DNA of 35,801 nucleotides, from NCBI GenBank assembly GCA_002310195.1, contig DBYS01000003.1, positions 1,135-36,935 of the forward strand, given 5' to 3'. Source of the DNA: Bacteroidales bacterium UBA1180. GTDB taxonomy: Bacteria; Bacteroidota; Bacteroidia; Bacteroidales; Paludibacteraceae. The translations under genes and the position numbers were made by a program. The notes under the pieces are model-generated. The model searched no databases. It was not told the DNA's origin and saw nothing but the letters and a program-made list of their open reading frames with translations. Each line of letters starts with the position of its first letter. The first letter of the stretch is position 1. Positions 1 through 7,716 of the stretch are shown here, piece after piece.

Positions 1-48
1 GCTCTGGAGATGAGTGGATCTGCAGAGGTATATAGAGACGCCAAATAA
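1..48 (+). other. possible 3' end of a CDS cut by the window edge
   Basis: Frame 1 is open from the window edge and stops at a TAA at 46-48, giving 15 codons. This could be the C-terminus of a gene convergent with the next one, but 15 codons prove nothing. The rest, 49-125, holds no gene I can support. It has a run of A at 48-54 and an 11-nt direct repeat (CTCTCGGTC at 67-75 and 78-86). Confidence 0.2.
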
Positions 49-125
49 AAAAAAGGTCACAAAATTCTCTCGGTCATCTCTCGGTCTTGTGCCGCTCATC
101 GGTCGGTGGAGGGGGCTAAAAGTAA

Positions 126-875
126 CTAATATTTAATCAGTTTGTTCAGTTGTTTGTCGGTGGCTTCCGGCAGGATTTCCCGCAGATGGGCGAGGATGCG
201 GTTGTATGACTCCTGCGGCGTGCGGAGGGTGGTGCGCGTCTCGTCGGTATAAGGCAGGCACGCTTCGCGGCCCAACAGGTTCTCCGGCGTGTTGAGTAAC
301 TGCCAGCCGAAACCGTACTCTTTGCCGTGCTTGTCACGCGGATAGACGAAATCTTCGGTGACGATATAACAGCCCATCTGCAGCCTGTTGACGTACGCAT
401 CAAAACGGCTGCGCATCTTCGGTCCGGTCATGCCGCAGGCGGCACGCAGGTCTCGCGCAACGGCACTTCCCTGTTCGCGGAGCGTGGTGAGGATGGCTTC
501 TTCCACGGAACCTATCTCCGGCTGCGGATAGATAGAGCGGCGGTAGTTATAGAAATCGCGCCACCACTCGCGGCTGATGAAGCCTGCTTTGCCGCCGAAG
601 AACTTGCCATAGACGCAGTTGCCCTCGGTGATGGCAGGTCCTTTCCACGTCCACAACGGCCATTCCCACGAACCATCGTCAAACTGCACATAATGGTAGT
701 CCGGTGCCATCATCTCCTCCGCGCAGTAACCGTCAATGCCACTGTCCAGCAGCGGCAGGAAGCCCAGCTGTTGGATGCGCTCAATCAACTGCGGGCACGA
801 ACTGATTTCATACTGCCCGGATGTGCCGCTGTTACGCTGATAGAGGCTCAATAAATAATCCCGTACGCTATTCAT
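126..875 (-). CDS. AlkZ-related winged-helix protein
   Basis: 249 residues, cytoplasmic, with no signal peptide. The N-terminus (MNSVRDYLLSLYQRN) and the layout resemble the AlkZ-related proteins of Bacteroidota, which are distant relatives of the YcaQ/AlkZ DNA glycosylases built from winged-helix repeats. Residues about 120-185 (EEAILTTLREQG followed by LRAACGM and a small basic helix) look like a winged helix. The QxQ/QxD glycosylase motif of true AlkZ is not obvious, so DNA repair activity cannot be claimed. It is the last gene of the minus-strand directon, 61 nt after the transglutaminase-like gene. The family call is from memory of sequence style. Confidence 0.55.
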   Translation of the reverse strand: MNSVRDYLLSLYQRNSGTSGQYEISSCPQLIERIQQLGFLPLLDSGIDGYCAEEMMAPDYHYVQFDDGSWEWPLWTWKGPAITEGNCVYGKFFGGKAGFISREWWRDFYNYRRSIYPQPEIGSVEEAILTTLREQGSAVARDLRAACGMTGPKMRSRFDAYVNRLQMGCYIVTEDFVYPRDKHGKEYGFGWQLLNTPENLLGREACLPYTDETRTTLRTPQESYNRILAHLREILPEATDKQLNKLIKY

Positions 876-936
876 GTATATTATTATGCCTTGTTGAATT
901 TGGATTTGTGCTGTTATTCTATGACTTCATATTTGC

Positions 937-1872
937 CTATTTTAGTACCATTGTAGGCTCTGACCAAAATCTATCCGCATTTGTCGTAATGGTATTGCCA
1001 CCACCGATACGGAAAGGTTCAAAACCGACAGGTACAAGATGGATATAACTATCCCGCACGACATCTTCGTTCTTCCAATCCTCTTGAGAATACGAGAGAG
1101 AACCCCAGCATGAAAACCAATAGGTATTTTTGGCCATGTAGGAATAGTAGTCATCCACTTTGCTTTTCCCTTTCCCGAAAGATGGATGCATTGACATTTT
1201 CGCGCCGCTGATATAGTGTTCGCGCATCTCGCGAAGTGAAAGTGGAACACCTTGTTTGTCGGACACGTAATGTCCGCCCATATCCGTGTCAAGCATAGCC
1301 CATTTCTGCATTTCGGGCAACCAAATTTCATTGACTACATGGCAATCTTGGTCATTCTCGTCCTGTGGAAAACAGGTGACAAATCGTGCCGGAATGCCTG
1401 CTGCCAGCAACAGCTCAAAAGTAAATATGCTATGCAGACGGCAATTAAATGCAGGCTCGACATTCTTAGTGTATTCCCAAAGCCCTATGGCGTTAATTTC
1501 CTGTGGCCATTCTTTTTGATTGGCATGAGGTATATTCCCTGAAACAAACTTGCCTATAGCAAGCGCTTTTGTCCATGTATCTGCTTCCGTCGGATAGAGC
1601 GTGTCTAATTGGAAATAGTCTTTGATGATACGTGCTTGGGTTGTATCCTGATAGATGGTAAATGCAAAATCGGCTGTGTCATTGGCATAATTCCCTGAAG
1701 CTCGCAATGAGTCCACATAGTCTTCATACATCCCTAATCGGGTTGGTTGTATTGATATATGCATATAGGGCCGTTCTATCAGATACCACACGTATAATAT
1801 TGTTGCCAAGATACCGATAGTTACAAAGAAAATTCTACAGCATTTTCCAAGAACAGTGAGTGCTTTTTTCAT
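937..1872 (-). CDS. membrane-anchored transglutaminase-like protein
   Basis: 311 residues. A basic N-terminus and a hydrophobic segment at about 13-31 form a signal anchor, so the rest should be periplasmic. Residues 140-200 carry a transglutaminase/protease-like core: Cys144 in FNCRLHS, His178 in DCHVVNEIW and Asp195 in WAMLDTD give the Cys-His-Asp triad in the usual order and spacing. Bacterial members are mostly papain-like peptidases or amidases of unknown substrate. The approximately 100 C-terminal residues are rich in Trp and Tyr and I do not recognise them. It starts 18 nt after the acetyltransferase gene ends, in the same directon. Confidence 0.72.
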   Translation of the reverse strand: MKKALTVLGKCCRIFFVTIGILATILYVWYLIERPYMHISIQPTRLGMYEDYVDSLRASGNYANDTADFAFTIYQDTTQARIIKDYFQLDTLYPTEADTWTKALAIGKFVSGNIPHANQKEWPQEINAIGLWEYTKNVEPAFNCRLHSIFTFELLLAAGIPARFVTCFPQDENDQDCHVVNEIWLPEMQKWAMLDTDMGGHYVSDKQGVPLSLREMREHYISGAKMSMHPSFGKGKSKVDDYYSYMAKNTYWFSCWGSLSYSQEDWKNEDVVRDSYIHLVPVGFEPFRIGGGNTITTNADRFWSEPTMVLK

Positions 1873-1890
1873 ATAGCGTAAAGTTTTAAA

Positions 1891-2457
1891 TTATGCTTTG
1901 CTGAATTGGTTATGTTTGATTATTTTGGCAGGATTGCCGGCAACGACCACATCATCAGGGATGTCATGCGTAACGACCGAACCGGCTCCTACGATCACGC
2001 GGTTTCCGATGGTGACACCCGGACAGACAATTACTCCGCCGCCCAACCAGCAGTCATCGCCTATCCGTATCGGCAGACCTGTTTCTATAGTCTGACGCCG
2101 AGCAAGATAATCATGCGGGTGGTCGGGTGTTAACAGTTGGCAGTTGGGTCCGATGAGCGTGTGGGCGCCGATAGTAATACCTCCTCCATCCAAGAATACG
2201 CCATTAAAATTGATCAACGAACCTTCGCCTATGCTGATTCGGTTACCATGGTCGCAATGGAATGGCGGACAAATAATCACCGAAGGATGGGCATCAGGGA
2301 TGAGGGCTTTGATGCAACGATGTAACTCGTCCATATCCCATGCACCGCATTGATTGAGATCCCGCATGGCATAATACGCCCGCAGGATGTTCGCTTGAAC
2401 TTCCTTGTCCGTGTAGTCATACGGCAAGTTATGAAGCATTTTTTCGTATTCTGTCAT
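1891..2457 (-). CDS. Maa-type sugar O-acetyltransferase
   Basis: 188 residues, the usual length for maltose/galactoside O-acetyltransferases. The N-terminal helical cap begins EYEKMLHNLPYD, as in the Maa/LacA family, followed by left-handed beta-helix hexapeptide repeats at about 60-175. The catalytic-type His lies in LLTPDHPHD, and the family signature around GGGVIVCPGVTIG and the closing VVAGNPAKII are present. It would transfer acetyl from acetyl-CoA to a hydroxyl on a sugar or glycoside in the cytoplasm. The acceptor cannot be read from sequence. It lies 10 nt after the MBL-fold gene. Confidence 0.85.
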   Translation of the reverse strand: MTEYEKMLHNLPYDYTDKEVQANILRAYYAMRDLNQCGAWDMDELHRCIKALIPDAHPSVIICPPFHCDHGNRISIGEGSLINFNGVFLDGGGITIGAHTLIGPNCQLLTPDHPHDYLARRQTIETGLPIRIGDDCWLGGGVIVCPGVTIGNRVIVGAGSVVTHDIPDDVVVAGNPAKIIKHNQFSKA

Positions 2458-2467
2458 AATAATTCTG

Positions 2468-3217
2468 TCAATTTATCTCGTAATGCCGGATACGGACGTC
2501 AATGTTCTCATTCGCCAATGCGGCAGTGATAGAACTCAGATCCGTGTCGCCGTAGTGATAGGGGAAGAGCACCTTAGGTCGGATAACCTTGGCAGCCTTG
2601 ACAAGTTGCTCCGGGGTCATGGTGTACGGCTGATTGCATGGCAGGAAAGCGATATCGATATCCTTGATGTCAGCCATCTCGGGGATATCCTCGGTGTCAC
2701 CGGCAATATAAATCCGCAGACCGTCGACTGTCAGGATATAACCGTTGTCACGTCCTTTGGGATGGAACTGTTGATGTCCCTTGGTGGTGTTGTAGGCAGC
2801 AACCGCCTCGATGGAGATGCCCTCTGCGAGCTGCAAGCGGTCGCCGTTTGCCATCACTGTACCTGCGCCGTACTCGTCTGCCGAACTCTGGTTTAGAATC
2901 ACCTGCGTACCCTCTTTGCAGAGCTGCTTGACAGCCGCTTTGTCCAAGTGGTCGTAGTGCTCGTGGGTCACGATGATATAGTCCGCCTTCGGCAGTGCGC
3001 TATAGTCAATCTTCTTATCGCCCAACTTGCCGCACGGATCGACCTCTATCTCCTTGCCGTCGAACTCGATACGGATACTGGAGTGCACCAGCGCATGGAA
3101 GCGCACGGTCTTCCCGTTAGGGGTCTTAAACTCATCAACTTCGCACATGGCTTTCGGTCGTTTGGCACAAACGGTCAGCGATAGTACCGCCAGCGCAAGG
3201 GTGAATAACTTTCTCAT
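2468..3217 (-). CDS. exported metallo-beta-lactamase-fold hydrolase (UlaG/UPF0173-like)
   Basis: 249 residues from the chosen start MRKLFTLALA. The longer reading from 3256 would overlap the preceding gene and destroy the signal peptide. The N-terminus is a signal peptide ending near LTVCAKR, possibly a lipobox with Cys17. The metal site is clear: THEHYDHLD at 84-92 (HxHxDH), a downstream IAGDTED and a C-terminal FPYHYGDTD. The family holds metal-dependent hydrolases, including UlaG-type lactonases. Exported versions are common in Bacteroidota and their substrates are unknown. It begins 2 nt after the DUF2807 stop codon, so the two are probably translationally coupled. Confidence 0.8.
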   Translation of the reverse strand: MRKLFTLALAVLSLTVCAKRPKAMCEVDEFKTPNGKTVRFHALVHSSIRIEFDGKEIEVDPCGKLGDKKIDYSALPKADYIIVTHEHYDHLDKAAVKQLCKEGTQVILNQSSADEYGAGTVMANGDRLQLAEGISIEAVAAYNTTKGHQQFHPKGRDNGYILTVDGLRIYIAGDTEDIPEMADIKDIDIAFLPCNQPYTMTPEQLVKAAKVIRPKVLFPYHYGDTDLSSITAALANENIDVRIRHYEIN

Positions 3218-3219
3218 AT

Positions 3220-3888
3220 TTAGTGGCGCGGAGTCACGGACGATGCGCCGGAACACGGGCAGCTGATCTCCGGATTACATGTCGGGGTGATAAAGCCGTA
3301 AGTCAAATCGCTGGCGTCGCTCAACCTTACTTTCAACTCGCTGCAAACGGTTATGTCAGCGTCGCTGGCACCGCTCAAGCTGCCCTTGACGCAATCAGCC
3401 AATAGGTCGCGTGCATCCAGATCGCTGGCGCCGCTTAGATCAATGTCTAGCTTCTCAGTCTGACCGCTGATGCGCAGTTTGCTGGCACCGCTGAGGCGGA
3501 TCTTCTCAATCTTGCTGAGATTGTGAGCGATCATATCGCTGGCACCGCTCGCCTTGATTGACGTTAGTTCGGCATTCATCGGCAGCTGCACGGTCAGCGC
3601 TTTGACGTTACCGATGATAGCTCCCTTCAGACCGATCTCGAGCGTCTCGTTGCCTACTCTGAAAATCAGTTTATCGAACAATTGTTCCGGCATAGTGAAC
3701 GTCGGTGCTGTCACAGCATCGCTTATCTCTACGTCAAACGCATGTGAGATCTCCAGTTTGGTGTACGCGCCCGGTAATGCGATGGTGCGGGTTTCGGTCT
3801 GTCCGTAGTCGAAAATACTACCGAGACATCCGGTCAGCATCGTTGTGCTGACGGCGAAAGCAAATGATGCGATAACATACTTTTTCAT
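3220..3888 (-). CDS. DUF2807 (head GIN-domain) lipoprotein with serine-rich rungs
   Basis: 222 residues. The lipobox LTGC puts the mature N-terminus at about Cys21. The body matches the DUF2807 family (GIN domain, putative auto-transporter adhesin head), which folds as a parallel beta-helix on the cell surface or in the periplasm. From about residue 113 a motif SGAS(D/K) or SDASD recurs at roughly 20-residue steps (ASGASDM, LSGASKL, LSGASDL, LSGASDA, LSDASDL, CSGASSV), as expected for beta-helix turns. The Cys-rich end (TCNPEISCPCSG) is unusual. Function is unknown for the family. Confidence 0.82.
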   Translation of the reverse strand: MKKYVIASFAFAVSTTMLTGCLGSIFDYGQTETRTIALPGAYTKLEISHAFDVEISDAVTAPTFTMPEQLFDKLIFRVGNETLEIGLKGAIIGNVKALTVQLPMNAELTSIKASGASDMIAHNLSKIEKIRLSGASKLRISGQTEKLDIDLSGASDLDARDLLADCVKGSLSGASDADITVCSELKVRLSDASDLTYGFITPTCNPEISCPCSGASSVTPRH

Positions 3889-3933
3889 AACGATTATAAT
3901 TTTGTGATTTGTTTCTGATATGGGTAATCTATC

Positions 3934-5082
3934 CTATAGGCTCTCTGTCAGTATCTGTTTGATATCTTCGGGCTTTAAGTCCATGTAACCGGCAGGGAAG
4001 ATCTCAGTGGTGGAAACGATGCTGTCGATCATCTCGGGTGTGGCGTCGATCTCCGTGATGGTAAGGGGCAGACCGATTTCGAGCATCCAGCTCTTGAGGG
4101 CTTCGAGTCCTGCTTCGGCAGTATTAACTCCCCAGACGTTCCGAGCGAAACGTTCGAACTTAGGCCGACCGTGTTCCAGCGCGCGGCGGTAGTAAGCCAT
4201 CGAGCAAGCTGCCAGACAATATCCATGCGGCGCGTGCGTCCAAGCACCTAACGAGTGGCCGATCATGTGAACCATCCAATCCTCGGATTTGCCGCAGCGG
4301 ATGAGCGTGTTGAGTGCCCATGTGGCTGTCCACATGATGTTAGAGCGTGCCTCATAGTCCTGCGGATCCTTTACCGCGGCACGCGAAGAGACGATAAGCG
4401 AACGCATCAGTCCTTCGGCGATATAATCGCTGGTATTGTCATCGAAATCGGAGAAGTACTGCTCAAAGATATGATTCATGATGTCGTAGATACCGGCTTT
4501 CATCTGGTCGAGCGGTACGGTCATGGTGTAACGCGGATTGAGGATGGAGAACTTAGGCATCAGCCGGCTGTCGAATACATGACCGGTCTTGAAGTTGTTG
4601 TCGGCATCAGTGATGACACATCCTCCATTCATTTCCGAGCCGGTACCTGCCATCGTAAGGATACATCCTACGGGCAGAATCTGTTGCTCCGCGGCGGGTT
4701 GATGCCCATCAAGCCAGAACTCCTGCCAATAATCGCTATCGAAGAACACGGATGCAGCCACGCCTTTGGAGTAATCGCATACACTGCCTCCACCGAGCGC
4801 AAGAATCCAATCAACCTTGTTGTCGCGTGCTATACGTACGCCTTCGTGCAGTTTTTCAAGCGTCGGATTAGACATGACTCCCGGATTTTCGATGATCGTC
4901 TTGCCGCCTTCGCGAAGGATGGCTACAACCTCATCGTAGATGCCGTTGCGTTTGACGCTGCCGCTGCCATAGTTGAGCAGCACACGCTCGCCGAAGTTGT
5001 TTAACTCAGTCCGCAGGTAGTTCAGGGACTCTTCTCCGAAATACAGTTTTGTCGGATTGTGGTACTTAAAATTTCCTAGCAT
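3934..5082 (-). CDS. iron-containing alcohol dehydrogenase, YqhD/BdhA type
   Basis: 382 residues, full length for the group III metal-dependent alcohol dehydrogenases. The nucleotide-binding loop GGGSVCDYSK is at 97-106. Metal ligands are visible with correct spacing: Asp200, His204, His272 and His286 (in MVHMIGH and APHGYCLA). YqhD-type enzymes use NADPH to reduce aldehydes such as butanal, acrolein and lipid-peroxidation aldehydes. Its presence with glutathione peroxidase in one directon fits aldehyde detoxification, but that link is inference. Cofactor choice cannot be decided here. Confidence 0.9.
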   Translation of the reverse strand: MLGNFKYHNPTKLYFGEESLNYLRTELNNFGERVLLNYGSGSVKRNGIYDEVVAILREGGKTIIENPGVMSNPTLEKLHEGVRIARDNKVDWILALGGGSVCDYSKGVAASVFFDSDYWQEFWLDGHQPAAEQQILPVGCILTMAGTGSEMNGGCVITDADNNFKTGHVFDSRLMPKFSILNPRYTMTVPLDQMKAGIYDIMNHIFEQYFSDFDDNTSDYIAEGLMRSLIVSSRAAVKDPQDYEARSNIMWTATWALNTLIRCGKSEDWMVHMIGHSLGAWTHAPHGYCLAACSMAYYRRALEHGRPKFERFARNVWGVNTAEAGLEALKSWMLEIGLPLTITEIDATPEMIDSIVSTTEIFPAGYMDLKPEDIKQILTESL

Positions 5083-5121
5083 ATTGCGGTGATTATAACA
5101 AGGTGTTTAACAATTCAACTA

Positions 5122-5598
5122 TTACAACTTGATTTCCATGCCTGTTTTTTGCGGTTGCATACCCATGTTCTGATAGAAACGGAGTGCAGCATCGTTACCT
5201 GTCCAGACATTGAGCGTGACGGCTTGGCAACCTGTTGACTGCGCGTATTCGCGCACATAGCCGAACAGCGCCTTGCCTATGTGCCGGCCGCGCGCTGATT
5301 CGTCCACACAGAGGTCATCGATATACAGGGTGTTGCGGTCACAAAGCAGGCGGTCGCCTCGGATCTCGCTGATCTGACAAAATGCATAGCCTTGTATATG
5401 GCCGTCATCATATACAAAGATCGGTTTGCTGCTATCGCCAAGCATCGCAGCAAGTTCTTGCTCGCTGTACTTGGTGGTGTGCGGTTTGAACAGATCCGGC
5501 CGCAACCGGTGGTGCACCATATCCACTTGATGCAGCAGATCAATGATGCGGGGTATATCCGCTATGGTCGCTTGGCGGATTACATCTGTTGCTTTCAT
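5122..5598 (-). CDS. GNAT-family N-acetyltransferase
   Basis: 158 residues from the chosen start MKATDVIRQATIAD. A longer reading from 5640 would run into the preceding gene, and the family normally begins with the beta strand IRQATIAD. The acetyl-CoA-binding motif A is LYIDDLCVDESARGRHIGKA (Q/RxxGxG/A type). The C-terminal part has ALRFYQNMGM, the usual motif B. Acceptor substrate unknown. It starts 8 nt after the flavodoxin stop, so the two are cotranscribed. Confidence 0.85.
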   Translation of the reverse strand: MKATDVIRQATIADIPRIIDLLHQVDMVHHRLRPDLFKPHTTKYSEQELAAMLGDSSKPIFVYDDGHIQGYAFCQISEIRGDRLLCDRNTLYIDDLCVDESARGRHIGKALFGYVREYAQSTGCQAVTLNVWTGNDAALRFYQNMGMQPQKTGMEIKL

Positions 5599-5606
5599 TG
5601 CGTTGT

Positions 5607-6095
5607 TCAGCGCTTGTTTAACAACAATCCTTTCTGCCACTTCAGCGTCGGGTAGGTCTTTTTGAGGTAAGTCTCGGCCTCGCCGATTCCGCTACTGCCG
5701 CTGGTGGCAAAGGGGATGAGAGTCTTGCCTTCCAGTTGCGGCAGGTTGTTGTCGAGCCATGAGTTGATGATTCGCGGACAGATACCCCACCAGATCGGGA
5801 ACCCGACATAGATGGTATCGTACGGCGTGATGTCCGTGCATTGCTTGATGGTAGGGCGCTCTTCCGGATCATTCATTTCGACAGATGAGCGGGATTTGTC
5901 GTTACGCCAATCGAGGTCGGCTGCTGTGTAAGGCTGAGCCGGCTCAATCTCCCACAGACGGGCGTCATGTTGTTTGGCGAGCTGTTCGGCTGCGGCTTTG
6001 GTCGTGCCGGTGGCAGAGAAAAAGGCCACTAATGTTTTCGCTTCCATAGATGTGATACATGCGGCACACAGAAGTGCCAATAAAATACGTTTCAT
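5607..6095 (-). CDS. exported flavodoxin-like protein
   Basis: 162 residues from MKRILLALLC. An upstream ATG at 6122 would overlap the HAD gene and precede the signal peptide, so 6095 is preferred. A signal peptide ends near SMEA. The FMN phosphate loop is FFSATGTTKAAAEQ, and the family core includes YVGFPIWWG. Exported flavodoxin-fold proteins are frequent in Bacteroidota and their redox partners are not established. In this directon it follows a peroxidase and a dehydrogenase-like set, which hints at redox or aldehyde stress but does not prove it. Confidence 0.85.
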   Translation of the reverse strand: MKRILLALLCAACITSMEAKTLVAFFSATGTTKAAAEQLAKQHDARLWEIEPAQPYTAADLDWRNDKSRSSVEMNDPEERPTIKQCTDITPYDTIYVGFPIWWGICPRIINSWLDNNLPQLEGKTLIPFATSGSSGIGEAETYLKKTYPTLKWQKGLLLNKR

Positions 6096-6111
6096 ATACA
6101 GTATGGTTGAG

Positions 6112-6780
6112 TTATGCTTCAATTAACGGAAGAATATCTGCCGGGGTGTCAATGATCGTGATAATCTGTTCGGCAATGAGCTGCTGCTTCGGAACAAATC
6201 CCCATGAACAGGCAACAAACGGCACATTGGCATTTCGTGCGGTATCTCTGTCAACAAGGCTGTCGCCGAGGTAGAGAAGTTGAGTGTTGAGCGCCCTATG
6301 GGCTGTTGATGGGCAAAGCCCCAGTTGAGAGGTAATGTCATACACAATCTGAGGATTCGGCTTGCGCTCGATGCCTTCGCGTTCACCCAATATTACATCA
6401 AACACTCCGGGAAAGAAGTGGTTGACGATCTTCTCTGTCGCGGCCTGGTACTTGTTGCTCGCTACGGCAAGCCTGTGCCCTTGTACTTTGAGGGTCTGCA
6501 ACAGTTCGGGCATTCCTTCATACGGACGGGTGTAATCGCAGTTGTGCACATCGTAGTATGGCACGAAGTGGGCACGCACACGCAGGATGTTCTCTTCCGT
6601 TCGTTCCGCTTCCGGCAGAGCGCGACGGATGAGATTGTTGATGCCATTGCCTACCATCCACGGATACTCGGCAATCGGATGCGTCGGATAACCGGTATGC
6701 TCCAACGCATAGTTGCACGCGTAACCCAAATCGTCGATTGTGTTGAGCAAGGTGCCGTCTAAATCGAAGATGATCGTCAT
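6112..6780 (-). CDS. HAD-superfamily phosphatase, phosphoglycolate phosphatase-like
   Basis: 222 residues. Motif I is FDLDGTLLNT (nucleophile Asp6, acid/base Asp8), motif II is ASNK near residue 107, motif III is the Lys in ERKPNP, and motif IV is LGDSLVDRDTA. The helical cap between motifs I and II (C1 cap) makes it a Gph/PGMB-type enzyme acting on small phosphorylated metabolites. It ends 16 nt before the flavodoxin gene and starts 2 nt after the glutathione peroxidase gene. Confidence 0.85.
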   Translation of the reverse strand: MTIIFDLDGTLLNTIDDLGYACNYALEHTGYPTHPIAEYPWMVGNGINNLIRRALPEAERTEENILRVRAHFVPYYDVHNCDYTRPYEGMPELLQTLKVQGHRLAVASNKYQAATEKIVNHFFPGVFDVILGEREGIERKPNPQIVYDITSQLGLCPSTAHRALNTQLLYLGDSLVDRDTARNANVPFVACSWGFVPKQQLIAEQIITIIDTPADILPLIEA

Positions 6781-6782
6781 TG

Positions 6783-7328
6783 TTACGACAGCTCGGCTTC
6801 AATGTTCTTCTCAAAATCCTTCGGCTCAGCAACCGGAGCAAAACGGGCGACGACCTTGCCTTCGCGGCTGACGAGGAACTTGGTGAAGTTCCATAGTATG
6901 TCACTCGGTTTCTCCACACTCTTGCTGATTCGCTTGAGCATAGCATGTGTGGCTTTGCCTTTCAGGCCGTTGTACTCTTCGGTCGGCGCTTGTGATTTGA
7001 GGAACTCAAAGATGGGGTGGGCATTCGCACCATTGACATCGGTTTTAGCCATGAGTGGGAAGGTTACGCCATGGTTCAAACGGCAGAACTCTTCAATCTG
7101 CTCGTCGCTGCCCGGCTCCTGATGAGCGAACTGGTCGCACGGGAAGCCGATGATCACCAGACCCTGGTCCTTGTACTGCTTGTACAGAGCTTCCAGCCCG
7201 TCGTACTGAGGCGTGAAGCCGCACTTGCTGGCGGTGTTGACGATTAGAAGCACCTTGCCTTGGTAGTCAGCGAAGTTTACCTCTTTGCCTCTGTTGGAAG
7301 TGGCAGTAAAATCATAGATGGTTTGCAT
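6783..7328 (-). CDS. glutathione peroxidase-family thiol peroxidase
   Basis: 181 residues from MQTIYDFTAT. A second ATG two codons upstream (7334) is equally possible; 7328 matches the usual family start. The catalytic site has Cys36 in NTASKCGFTPQY (Cys, not selenocysteine), Gln70 in FAHQEPG and the WNFTKFLV motif, with a resolving-type Cys64 in GFPCDQF. Bacterial Cys-GPx enzymes reduce peroxides, usually with thioredoxin rather than glutathione. It is the first gene of the long minus-strand directon and sits directly behind the promoter at 7357-7388. Confidence 0.93.
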   Translation of the reverse strand: MQTIYDFTATSNRGKEVNFADYQGKVLLIVNTASKCGFTPQYDGLEALYKQYKDQGLVIIGFPCDQFAHQEPGSDEQIEEFCRLNHGVTFPLMAKTDVNGANAHPIFEFLKSQAPTEEYNGLKGKATHAMLKRISKSVEKPSDILWNFTKFLVSREGKVVARFAPVAEPKDFEKNIEAELS

Positions 7329-7356
7329 AGTCATAGTTGTTTTATTGATTAGCGTA

Positions 7357-7388
7357 CAAAGGTACAAAAAAAATCCCATATATGCAAA
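7357..7388 (-). promoter_or_regulatory. Bacteroidota-type promoter of the gpx directon
   Basis: On the minus strand a -33 element TTTG (7385-7388) is separated by exactly 20 nt from a -7 element TACCTTTG (7357-7364). The gpx start codon lies about 30 nt downstream. Confidence 0.85.
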
Positions 7389-7399
7389 TATATATGGGA
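7366..7399 (-). terminator. intrinsic terminator of the OMP-DUF4491 unit, overlapping the gpx promoter
   Basis: On the minus strand TCCCATATAT and ATATATGGGA form a perfect 10-bp stem (7390-7399 with 7374-7383) around a 6-nt loop, followed at once by eight T (7366-7373). The loop contains the -33 TTTG of the next promoter, and the T-tract fills its spacer. Confidence 0.82.
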
Positions 7400-7421
7400 A
7401 AATATTGTTTTTGCAAGCGTT

Positions 7422-7715
7422 TTAGTACTCGTTTTTACGTTTCGGATTCATCGGGAACCATCCTTTGCGCACGCGTTCACGCTGTTTGAAGACCTCGCCG
7501 ATTCCCCATAAGGATGAGAAAGCGAAGATGCCCAGGAAGATGGAAATGTATGTGTTGGCGACGAGCAGCGAACCAGCTGCGGCTAGCAGACCGACTGCTA
7601 GAAAAACCCACCAAGACCTGACGCCAAAATAATATTCCGCTTTGATCACCAGCGGGTGAAACAGTCCGATACACAGGAATGCACCTGCACCCAAAAGAAT
7701 GCCTTCGAAGTTCAT
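7422..7715 (-). CDS. DUF4491 family small membrane protein
   Basis: 97 residues from MNFEGILLGAG, the family's usual start; its ATG lies 1 nt after the upstream stop codon. There are three or four hydrophobic segments (about 5-22, 34-50, 52-72) and the family's closing motif KGWFPMNPKRK. DUF4491 is a conserved Bacteroidota inner membrane family of unknown function. It is followed by a strong terminator. Confidence 0.88.
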   Translation of the reverse strand: MNFEGILLGAGAFLCIGLFHPLVIKAEYYFGVRSWWVFLAVGLLAAAGSLLVANTYISIFLGIFAFSSLWGIGEVFKQRERVRKGWFPMNPKRKNEY

Positions 7716-7716
7716 G

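Noticed and set aside
49..125. CTCTCGGTC repeats near the window start
   Set aside because: Only two and a half units, too few for a CRISPR or a named repeat; no CRISPR array seen anywhere in the window.
6783..7328. Selenocysteine in the glutathione peroxidase
   Set aside because: The catalytic codon is a normal Cys codon and no in-frame TGA is present.
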